Of a stretch of DNA of 44,762 bases, positions 5,494 to 12,467 are shown piece by piece. The position numbers and the translations under genes are program-made. The notes under the pieces are model-generated. The model ran no database searches. It worked only from the letters and a program-made list of their open reading frames with translations, and was not told where the DNA came from. Position 1 is the first letter of the stretch. The number at the start of each line of letters is the position of its first letter. Source of the DNA: Lachnospiraceae bacterium (GTDB lineage: Bacteria > Bacillota > Clostridia > Lachnospirales > Lachnospiraceae); assembly GCA_015057165.1 (NCBI GenBank), contig SVEY01000022.1:1-44762 (forward strand), in the 5' to 3' direction.

Positions 5494-7146
5494 TTATTCC
5501 TCCACGTCAGTAGTATAAGCCTTAAGACAAAGATTTCCATTCGCCTTTTCTTCTACTGATTCCCAGTTTATTCCGTCTTTACTAATGTATCCTTCGCCAT
5601 CTTTTACATTTACACTAGTATCATTATCATCTACTTTATACTCCATAGCAACTGGCCTTACTGAACCAGGCACTCGTATGTCTATTACAATGGCGAACTT
5701 CTCTCCAGACTGAAGTTCTACAGGATGATCAAGCTCAATGGTATAGAAACCAGCCTCATTAAATGTTCTAGAAGCAACCTGTTCCCTTTCTTTGAGGCTT
5801 CCGGTACCATCATAGTTTCTTACCAGTGACACTGTAACAGAAGTATCTTTGTCTATAGCATAAAGTCCTACAGCTCGAAGCATTTCCCCAGATTTTGCAG
5901 TATAAATGTTTGCTGCCAAAGCATTACTCTGACCATAACCAAGTTGGCCTTTCCAGCCACACAAATCACTTTGATATATTTTATCATAGTAGCTAGGTTC
6001 CATAATGCGGGAATAGGATACTGCCTGAGAGCCTATGTTTTTATCATAATAGGATACATAGAATACTCCCGAATCACCAAAGTCTTTTCCCCAACTATTC
6101 TGACAAATGAATGCTCCGTCTCCCCTCACAGGAACTCCAAAATTACTTGCAGAATAATTATCATCAAAGCCTATTATGGTAATTTCATGATTAGGCTCAC
6201 TCTCACCGTCATAACAATATGAATTAGTTGATAAATTGTAATAACTTGACTTATTCAAATTAGTATTAGAGACATTTGCAAAGATAGAGGTGGATACTCC
6301 TCCATACTTATAAACAGCCCATTTTATATCGTTAATATCATTATGTGTATAGAATTTTGTCTCCTGAACATGCTTTACTTCATCCACATCATTTCCAGAC
6401 AATCTAACTGAGCCGGAATTAGCGTTTATTGGCCCACTCCAGGATAATAAATATGCTAAAGCATTAGTAAATGCGCCACCTGCGTTATCACCTGTTTTTT
6501 CTCCATTAAACTCTATCATTGCTTCAACGTCATAATCAGCTTTTCTAGGCATAACGCCACTTTCGAGAGCAAGGATACTTGCAAATGCCCAGCAGGTTGT
6601 AGCATTTCCCTGATTCATAGCTGGCGCAACTCTCGCGTAATCTCGTAAATCGAACTTTGCAGGTAATACACTTTTGTTCGAATTAGTATTAATACTAACT
6701 TCGTACGATTCCATATTGGCATCACAAGAAAAGCCTGTAATATCGCATACCTTATCAGCCCTCACGTAATCTATATTGTCCTCAGCAATCAGTTTAACTT
6801 TATTCTCTTTGCCATTATATATTATTAATGCAGTATCATCGTCCTTATAAAATGCGCATAAATCCATCTTGTCTCTTAGAAAATCAAGAGACAAAAGGAC
6901 TTTCTTGTCCCTTCCAATATGAATTTCATCAAATTGGTTTGGTACATCCTGGCCGTCAACCTTAATGGAAAGACGCTTATCTTTATTAATGCTCTTAGCA
7001 ATTAATGGATAGAATATATCCTCTTGCAAAGTCGCTCCACGAAATTCTTCAATGCTTCCAAAAGATGCGCTCCAGGTATTAAGTTTTAAACAAAGAAGTA
7101 ATATAACTACTACTCCACAAATAATATATGGTTTTGCTTCTTTCAT
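5494..7146 (-). CDS. Exported papain-family (C1A) cysteine protease with lectin-like domain
   Basis: This 550-residue protein has an N-terminal signal/anchor (about 6-21) and a domain resembling the copper amine oxidase N-terminal repeat (about 58-155). A papain fold spans about 160-395, and a C-terminal beta domain (about 405-548) matches the lectin-like domain often joined to bacterial C1A peptidases. Catalytic residues are Gln179 in NQGN, Cys185 in TCWAFAS, His320 in NHEI and Asn350 in QNSWG. It should act outside the membrane on proteins or wall peptides. It lies 16 bases downstream of the rRNA methyltransferase gene and one base before the amidase gene. The substrate is not evident. Confidence 0.88.
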   Translation of the reverse strand: MKEAKPYIICGVVVILLLCLKLNTWSASFGSIEEFRGATLQEDIFYPLIAKSINKDKRLSIKVDGQDVPNQFDEIHIGRDKKVLLSLDFLRDKMDLCAFYKDDDTALIIYNGKENKVKLIAEDNIDYVRADKVCDITGFSCDANMESYEVSINTNSNKSVLPAKFDLRDYARVAPAMNQGNATTCWAFASILALESGVMPRKADYDVEAMIEFNGEKTGDNAGGAFTNALAYLLSWSGPINANSGSVRLSGNDVDEVKHVQETKFYTHNDINDIKWAVYKYGGVSTSIFANVSNTNLNKSSYYNLSTNSYCYDGESEPNHEITIIGFDDNYSASNFGVPVRGDGAFICQNSWGKDFGDSGVFYVSYYDKNIGSQAVSYSRIMEPSYYDKIYQSDLCGWKGQLGYGQSNALAANIYTAKSGEMLRAVGLYAIDKDTSVTVSLVRNYDGTGSLKEREQVASRTFNEAGFYTIELDHPVELQSGEKFAIVIDIRVPGSVRPVAMEYKVDDNDTSVNVKDGEGYISKDGINWESVEEKANGNLCLKAYTTDVEE

Positions 7147-7162
7147 TTATTAATCCTTTTGT

Positions 7163-8323
7163 CTACTTTGGATTGTTGCTTCTTTTTCTAGGAGGTTTTG
7201 CCCCCATATATTGATAATAGTACGTCTTAATCATACCATTATAAATCTTCCTATTCTTATCAGCTTTTCGGCCAATATATCTATTAGCATCCTCATAACT
7301 TGTAATAACATATAGAGACCAGTCCTTCAGATTCGAATACACATTTCCAAGGGAGGTATAAATCTCAGGCAGTTCTTCTTTATCAGACAGTCTCTCTCCA
7401 TAAGGCGGATTAGTTATAATGAATCCATAAGGCTTGCTATGGGATAGTTCAGATACATCTCTTTTTTGAAAATGTATCATATGAGAAACACCAGCAAGAT
7501 TCGCATTTTCTTTCGCAATCCTAATCATTTCCGGATCTATATCAAAGCCTTGCAAATCTGTTTCTACACTAGTGTCAATCATCTCTCTGGCTTCTCTTCT
7601 TACCTCTTTCCAGGTATCATCCTTATATATATTAGTCCACTTTTCTGCTGTAAATGTTCTGTCAATTCCAGGCGCAATACCAGCAGCCATCATAGCTGCT
7701 TCTATTAGTATTGTTCCACTTCCGCAAAATGGATCAACAAGAATTCTATCAGAGTGCCACGGAGTCAGTTTGATAAGTGCTGCAGCAATAGTCTCAGAAA
7801 GCGGCGCTTTACTAGTTAGCTTACGATATCCTCTCTTGTGAAGTGGAACTCCGGAAGTATCGAGACCAACTACCACCTTATTTTTCATAATAAAAATACG
7901 TACAGGATATTCACTACCATCTTCCTCAAACCACTCTATGTTATATACGCCAGACAGTCTCTTTACCATAGCCTTTTTCGCTATAGACTGAATATCTGGT
8001 AGCGAAAATAGCTCACTCTTAACAGATGTCGCCTTAGTAACCCAGAATTTTCCATCTACGGGAATATACTTCTCCCATGGCAAATTCTCTATTCCCTCAA
8101 AAAGTTCCTGAAAACTTCTTGCCTCAAATTCACCCATTTTAAGAAGAATTCTTTCTGCACATCTAATGTGAATATTAGCCATAGCAATTGCTTCTAAATC
8201 ACCTAAGAAGGTTACCCTTCCGTCCTCCACATTAGATATCTCATATCCAAGGTCATATATTTCTCTTTTAACAACAGCTTCTAGCCCAAAATGACAAGGA
8301 GCCATTATCTCTAACATTTCCAT
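7163..8323 (-). CDS. rlmL: THUMP-domain 23S rRNA guanine-N2 methyltransferase (RlmL/YpsC-like)
   Basis: This 386-residue protein has an N-terminal THUMP RNA-binding domain (about 45-155) followed by a class I SAM methyltransferase domain. The SAM motif DPFCGSGT is at 197-204, and the catalytic NPPY motif of N-methyltransferases is at 305-308. It matches the single-domain RlmL-type proteins of Firmicutes (YpsC), which lack the RlmK half of the E. coli fusion. The symbol is by family similarity. Methylation of G2445 of 23S rRNA is the expected reaction. It is the first gene of the five-gene operon and has the promoter at 8366-8398. The C-terminus is a basic tail. Confidence 0.88.
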   Translation of the reverse strand: MEMLEIMAPCHFGLEAVVKREIYDLGYEISNVEDGRVTFLGDLEAIAMANIHIRCAERILLKMGEFEARSFQELFEGIENLPWEKYIPVDGKFWVTKATSVKSELFSLPDIQSIAKKAMVKRLSGVYNIEWFEEDGSEYPVRIFIMKNKVVVGLDTSGVPLHKRGYRKLTSKAPLSETIAAALIKLTPWHSDRILVDPFCGSGTILIEAAMMAAGIAPGIDRTFTAEKWTNIYKDDTWKEVRREAREMIDTSVETDLQGFDIDPEMIRIAKENANLAGVSHMIHFQKRDVSELSHSKPYGFIITNPPYGERLSDKEELPEIYTSLGNVYSNLKDWSLYVITSYEDANRYIGRKADKNRKIYNGMIKTYYYQYMGAKPPRKRSNNPK

Positions 8324-8354
8324 AATCTCAATTCCATATCGTTATAATTAAAGT

Positions 8355-8398
8355 CGCCATCTACAATTATATTATAGATAGCGAATCATTTTCAACAA
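8355..8398 (-). promoter_or_regulatory. Promoter with overlapping operator-like palindrome
   Basis: On the minus strand two overlapping TATAAT hexamers (8371-8376 and 8366-8371) lie below TTGTTG (8393-8398, 16 bases) or TTGAAA (8390-8395, 18 bases). An inverted repeat, CGCCATCTA at 8355-8363 with TAGATAGCG at 8375-8383 (one mismatch), brackets the -10 elements. A repressor site controlling the methyltransferase-protease-amidase operon is plausible. Confidence 0.5.
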
Positions 8399-8422
8399 AT
8401 CCTGATAAAAATATACCCAAAA

Positions 8423-8450
8423 AGAGGCTTCGCACTTTGGCGAAGCCTCT
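8423..8450 (-). terminator. Rho-independent terminator after the two-gene unknown unit
   Basis: AGAGGCTTCGC (8423-8433) pairs perfectly with GCGAAGCCTCT (8440-8450) across a 6-base loop. On the minus strand it is followed by TTTTT. It lies 22 bases beyond the stop of the 109-residue gene and insulates the operon that starts at 8398. Confidence 0.92.
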
Positions 8451-8471
8451 ACATTAATTACAAATCACATA

Positions 8472-8801
8472 TTATGCGTACACATCAACTGTAGCACCTA
8501 CCATACCGTAATTAGTTCCTTTGCTTTCTCTATCATATCCATTTGTTACGCCCTCAAAAGCACTTGCAACTTCATTATATGCTTTTGATGCTCTAACTGT
8601 TTCATCAGCCTTCTCAAGTGGAGAAACGAGTCTTGCATTAGGATATTGTGTCGGAGTCACAAGTCCTACATTTTCACTTCCTCCTACTGCCTGCATCGAT
8701 TCTGCAAATGATGCAGATGTTACTGACTGATTAGATAAACCATATGATAATGGTTTAACCTGAGAAAAACCACTTCCTACTTTACTTACGCTATATTCCA
8801 T
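8472..8801 (-). CDS. Unknown 109-residue protein
   Basis: I recognise no family. The protein is soluble, with no signal peptide, membrane segment or cysteine. It is rich in Ser, Val and Gly, with a short helical stretch at about 62-85 (SPLEKADETVRASKAYNEVA). The C-terminus ends VDVYA. AAGGTGG precedes the ATG, and the start lies inside the end of the preceding gene (16-base overlap), so its translation is coupled to the 261-residue protein. The two form a closed transcription unit between their own promoter and terminator, suggesting partners. The N-terminal low-complexity and C-terminal helical build is reminiscent of small secreted or structural appendage proteins, but this is only an impression. 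Confidence 0.72.
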   Translation of the reverse strand: MEYSVSKVGSGFSQVKPLSYGLSNQSVTSASFAESMQAVGGSENVGLVTPTQYPNARLVSPLEKADETVRASKAYNEVASAFEGVTNGYDRESKGTNYGMVGATVDVYA

Positions 8802-9571
8802 GTGCCACCTTCTACGCCTGAACCTAGATTATTAAGACCTTGAACCACTTTGAATGTTGCTAGCGGATCATTTCCAGATTCTATTATCTCAAATTCCTCA
8901 TTACTACGTTGCTCATTATTAAGAGACATCATCTGTGCATTAAACACTTTATCTCGCTCTCTTACGTCGGATATAACATCATCCATCTCCTGTTTGCGAG
9001 TCTTGTAGATTTCATCACTACTTGCCTTGGCCTGTCTTTCGCTCTCTTCAGCCTTCTTGTTATCAATCTTAACATCTTCCTGCTTAACGCTATCAGATGT
9101 AACGGCCTCTTGAGCGTCTGACACCTTCGCATCATTAGCCGTACCAACTATACTCTTGGCATCCCTAGAACCGTTATTTACAACATCAGACTGAAGTAGC
9201 TCTTTCTTCTGTTCCATCTTGACATCATAATCATAACGAGAAATACGGCCTTCGTAGTAAAACTCCTCTACCTGTGCAGCTGTATACCCTATTAATGAAT
9301 CGATCTTAGGCAACTCCTCTTCTCTAGGAACCCTTGCCTTATCATCATCACTATTCCTTGGTTTCTCATACACTACACCATCGTCTGTCTTAACAACACT
9401 GCTTCGTAAGAACTCGTCGCCATACTCGTTTACTGATACGCCCGTATCCACCTTCTTATCCTGATTAACAGGATTCTTCGGTTTCAGATCAACATCCACA
9501 GACTTAACACCACCAGGGATTCTATATGTGTTTAATTCATGATTAGTTGTAATGTTACCAACGTTACTCAT
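8786..9571 (-). CDS. Unknown 261-residue acidic coiled-coil protein
   Basis: No family is recognised. There is no signal peptide, membrane segment or cysteine. The first 100 residues are polar and probably disordered. A motif IGYTAAQVEEFYYEGRISRYDYDVKMEQKKELL lies in the middle of the first half (about 93-126, a strongly helical stretch with many aromatics). Residues about 145-225 are a charged, heptad-like helix rich in Glu, Lys, Asp and Gln. The C-terminus returns to glycines (GSGVEGGTW). GGAGGAGG precedes the ATG. It has its own promoter at 9681-9709 and overlaps the next gene. A cytoplasmic scaffold or chaperone-like partner of the 109-residue protein is one possibility. Confidence 0.72.
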   Translation of the reverse strand: MSNVGNITTNHELNTYRIPGGVKSVDVDLKPKNPVNQDKKVDTGVSVNEYGDEFLRSSVVKTDDGVVYEKPRNSDDDKARVPREEELPKIDSLIGYTAAQVEEFYYEGRISRYDYDVKMEQKKELLQSDVVNNGSRDAKSIVGTANDAKVSDAQEAVTSDSVKQEDVKIDNKKAEESERQAKASSDEIYKTRKQEMDDVISDVRERDKVFNAQMMSLNNEQRSNEEFEIIESGNDPLATFKVVQGLNNLGSGVEGGTWNIA

Positions 9572-9618
9572 AACACATCCTCCTCCCCTATAGTATTTGT
9601 CACGAGTATAACATCTTG

Positions 9619-9632
9619 TGATTTGTAAATCA
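9619..9632. promoter_or_regulatory. Palindrome in the leader of the two-gene unit
   Basis: TGATTT-GT-AAATCA is a perfect 6-bp inverted repeat about 45-60 bases downstream of the expected transcription start for the 261-residue gene. It is a candidate repressor site. The function is not demonstrated. Confidence 0.35.
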
Positions 9633-9680
9633 TGTCTAATTTTGAGGGCACTTGTCCCTTAGACCTATTTACCTACTCAT

Positions 9681-9709
9681 ATTATATCAAGGAAATATTA
9701 ATAAATCAA
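9681..9709 (-). promoter_or_regulatory. Promoter of the unknown two-gene unit
   Basis: On the minus strand TTGATT (9704-9709), 17 bases and TATAAT (9681-9686) form a good sigma-A promoter. The leader to the ATG at 9571 is about 100 bases, long enough for leader regulation. No flagellar sigma-28 pattern was seen. Confidence 0.72.
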
Positions 9710-9756
9710 CACTTTATTGTGAATTTTCTAATTATTTTTTCATTTTTATAGAATTG

Positions 9757-10647
9757 TCAGACAACTTCTCGAAAAATTTCTTTTATAATGTCCTCTGCTT
9801 CCTTATATTCAGGAGTATCCTTAAGGTCCTCAAGAACTTCGAGAACTGAGGTATAATACCACTTCTGCTGAGAAGGATCCTTCATATTGAATTTATTCCA
9901 CATTTCAATCCCTGTAACTCTATAATCTCGCCTGCTTGCCCTTAGATTAGACAATTTATCTGCAAGCATTATTTTCTTGGCTTCAAGTGACTTGCTTCTT
10001 GTTCCTAGGATAGTTTCTTCTTTTCTCACACGCCAGGTAAGGGACTTATCCTGACCTTCTCTCTTATCCTCGCTTTCTTCAGCAACAAGCCTTGCTACTT
10101 TCTCTCCAAATGCAAGTCTTATATCTTCATAGGTATATTCAGTATCCTCAACAACATCATGAAGGGCTGCCGCAGCTATTGTATCAATATCATCTGTCAG
10201 ATGGGCTGTTATCATCATTGTTTCCATAGGATGAATAATGTAAGGCATATGTGTACCTTTTCTATGACGACCAACATGAGCATTTCCTGCATAGATAATA
10301 GCTTGCTCGATCAGTGCAAATCTCTTACCTCTCTCATCGTCCTCAATATATTCTGGAAAATGGGTAGCAAGTCCTGCTGTAATAAGTCCGTACATTCTTT
10401 CTTTTTGTTCCTTCGGACTCATATAATCAGAAAAACCATTTACTATATCAAAGTAAAAACACTGAGGCATAAAAGTATTGTTCTCATCAATACTACGGCC
10501 ACCATACAGTGGACAATCATTGCAAAATCTTATATCAGCATTTAACAAATCATTGACGGCTCTACAATAATATTTGCCATCAACCACCTTAGATGCATGA
10601 TTATATAATTGGTATCTTACACTCTCATTCTTAGAAATCTTCTTCAT
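9757..10647 (-). CDS. SpoT-like HD hydrolase with N-terminal four-cysteine motif
   Basis: This 296-residue cytoplasmic protein has a core of about 115-230 that is the metal-dependent HD domain of RelA/SpoT and MESH1-type (p)ppGpp hydrolases. It shows GRHRKGTHMPYIIHP, then LHDVVEDT with the HD pair, then AFGEKVARLV and ESEDK. It has no synthetase or TGS domain. Residues 1-70 carry Cys28, Cys42, Cys45 and Cys63 (CxxC plus two flanking Cys), which could bind zinc or an iron-sulfur cluster. The natural substrate may be (p)ppGpp or another nucleotide. GGGGA precedes the ATG. It follows the AlaX gene by 35 bases, probably in one transcript. Confidence 0.8.
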   Translation of the reverse strand: MKKISKNESVRYQLYNHASKVVDGKYYCRAVNDLLNADIRFCNDCPLYGGRSIDENNTFMPQCFYFDIVNGFSDYMSPKEQKERMYGLITAGLATHFPEYIEDDERGKRFALIEQAIIYAGNAHVGRHRKGTHMPYIIHPMETMMITAHLTDDIDTIAAAALHDVVEDTEYTYEDIRLAFGEKVARLVAEESEDKREGQDKSLTWRVRKEETILGTRSKSLEAKKIMLADKLSNLRASRRDYRVTGIEMWNKFNMKDPSQQKWYYTSVLEVLEDLKDTPEYKEAEDIIKEIFREVV

Positions 10648-10682
10648 AACATCCCCACTAAATATCTAACATAACTATTTGA

Positions 10683-11900
10683 TTATAACACATCCTCGCA
10701 TATCTTAGTAACATCTTCCTTAGACAAATCATAAGAAAGATTACCCTGTATCATATCCGAAGATCCACCACCTTTTGCGTCAAAATTCTCTCTTAGACTC
10801 TTTGCAATTAGATTACAATCTATTGCACAGCTTCCAAATATAAAGAAATAACCTTTTTCAGTCTTACTTATAATTCCAATTAGCCTGTTTGGATATTTCT
10901 CTTTTAGTCTATTAACAGCATCTCTCAAGGAATTATTACTAAACCCATCCAACTTTAACACGACGGCTTTATCATTAATAATATTATTATCCATAAAGCT
11001 ATGATTACCTGAATCTGTAATCTGAGATAATATTAAATCAAGATTTCTTTTTTCCATTTCTACCAGTCTATACTCTACATCGTGTAAGGAGTCATTTATT
11101 CGACCAACTTCTTTAGCAAGATTCTCTCTCTTTGCGCTTAAGAGTTTACTGATTTCCTTTGTGGTATTATAAATTTCACGAAATAGCTCTAATGCTCTAC
11201 TTCCACATAAAATGCTAATTCTTACCCCACCTTTGTAGTTAATATAATTAACAACTTTACATATACCAATCTCCCCTGTTCTTCTAACATGGGGCGCACA
11301 GCAGGCACACAAATCTATTCCTTCTATTTCCACAAGTCGAACATCTGTCTCAATCTCTTTTTTGCTTCTATAATCTAGTTTTAACAATTCCTCTTTGTCG
11401 GGATAAAAGGCATTTATCTTTCTATTTTCATATATAGTTTTATTTACTTCTTTTTCTAGAAATTCTATTTCATCTTTTGATAGGGGTTTATCATAATCAA
11501 ACGTAACCTCTGAATCGCTTAGATGAAAGCCAACATTAACGCACCCAAAGTGCCTCTTAGCAAGCCCGGAAAAAATATGCTCACCACTATGCTGCTGCAT
11601 ATTAGAAAATCGATGAGAAAAATCAATTTCTCCTGTTATTTCAGAGTCCTTCTCTATAAAGTCTATGTTCCCTTTAACATAATGATAGATTACTTCATCC
11701 CTAATCTGTACATCTTCTATAGCTACTGACTTATCTTGAATAGAAATTATTCCCTTATCTGGGCTTTGTCCTCCTTCTTCAGGAAAAAACAGTGTCTGAT
11801 TTAGTATAATCGCCGTCTTTTTACCTTCTTTTATTATATCCACAACCTTACCCTGAAAACATGTATCATAAGGCTTTGTATCATATAGTTTAATTGTCAT
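10683..11900 (-). CDS. AlaX-type alanyl-tRNA editing protein with DHHA1 domain
   Basis: This 405-residue trans-editing protein removes serine or glycine from mischarged tRNA-Ala. The N-terminal half resembles the AlaRS second additional domain and editing core, with FFPEEGGQSPDKG at 39-51. The zinc ligands are His104 and His108 in QHSGEHIF, and Cys200 and His204 in CCAPH. A helical linker (about 235-285) leads to a C-terminal DHHA1 domain containing GGGSSDMIQG near residue 380. This long form (AlaX-L) is standard in clostridia. AAGGGG precedes the ATG. It sits between an unknown gene and the HD hydrolase gene in a co-directional run. Confidence 0.92.
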   Translation of the reverse strand: MTIKLYDTKPYDTCFQGKVVDIIKEGKKTAIILNQTLFFPEEGGQSPDKGIISIQDKSVAIEDVQIRDEVIYHYVKGNIDFIEKDSEITGEIDFSHRFSNMQQHSGEHIFSGLAKRHFGCVNVGFHLSDSEVTFDYDKPLSKDEIEFLEKEVNKTIYENRKINAFYPDKEELLKLDYRSKKEIETDVRLVEIEGIDLCACCAPHVRRTGEIGICKVVNYINYKGGVRISILCGSRALELFREIYNTTKEISKLLSAKRENLAKEVGRINDSLHDVEYRLVEMEKRNLDLILSQITDSGNHSFMDNNIINDKAVVLKLDGFSNNSLRDAVNRLKEKYPNRLIGIISKTEKGYFFIFGSCAIDCNLIAKSLRENFDAKGGGSSDMIQGNLSYDLSKEDVTKICEDVL

Positions 11901-11943
11901 ATAATTAATTTCCCCTTATAAAATATTTAATATCTCTATTAAA

Positions 11944-12438
11944 TCACAAAAGACTATAGAATGCATTTACTGCCTGTCCTAATTTAGATGAAGCTTCCAC
12001 ATATACTATTTCAAGTGGCCACGGAAGATTCTCTATCATAGATTTATTGTCCTTATCTAGCCTGCCAAGCTTACTATTATAATCCTCTTTATCCTTATAA
12101 ATCCGCTTTCCAAAATCGCAAGATATGTAACTCTTTTTTTCTATGGGCTCTTTTTTAGTGACTTTTCTTAGACTTGTTTTGCCATATCTATTATAATCTT
12201 TCACAAAGCTGGTCTTAACAATATAATCCTTATCTATTTCATCTTTGTTAAGACATATCACTTTAGAATCTATATATTCTTTCCACACATAAAGTGCCAC
12301 ATCCTCAGTGCTCATTGGAAAGTCTAATGAAGATTTAATTTCCTCCACGTTATATCCCAATTCAACAAAATGGCGGATTGCTCCGCCATTTGCAAAATCC
12401 TTTATGTAATTTGATAAAGCATTTTCAAATTCTTTCAT
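11944..12438 (-). CDS. Unknown 164-residue protein
   Basis: I cannot assign a family. The protein is cytoplasmic, highly charged (many Lys, Asp, Glu) and predicted mainly helical at the N-terminus. There, AIRHFVELGYNVEEIKSSL looks like a small helical bundle that could be a degenerate helix-turn-helix. The C-terminal segment (NLPWPLEIVYVEASSKLG) is more hydrophobic. No signal peptide is present. It lies 29 bases after the GGDEF-EAL gene and 43 bases before alaX, all in the same direction. The reading frame is clean, and the spacing supports a real gene. Confidence 0.7.
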   Translation of the reverse strand: MKEFENALSNYIKDFANGGAIRHFVELGYNVEEIKSSLDFPMSTEDVALYVWKEYIDSKVICLNKDEIDKDYIVKTSFVKDYNRYGKTSLRKVTKKEPIEKKSYISCDFGKRIYKDKEDYNSKLGRLDKDNKSMIENLPWPLEIVYVEASSKLGQAVNAFYSLL

Positions 12439-12467
12439 TTCAACTCTTTATATTCCCTGTAATACTA

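Noticed and set aside
8472-9571. Flagellar or type III secretion genes
   Set aside because: The two unknown proteins gave a vague impression of appendage proteins, but there is no matching motif, no sigma-28 promoter and no flagellar neighbour.
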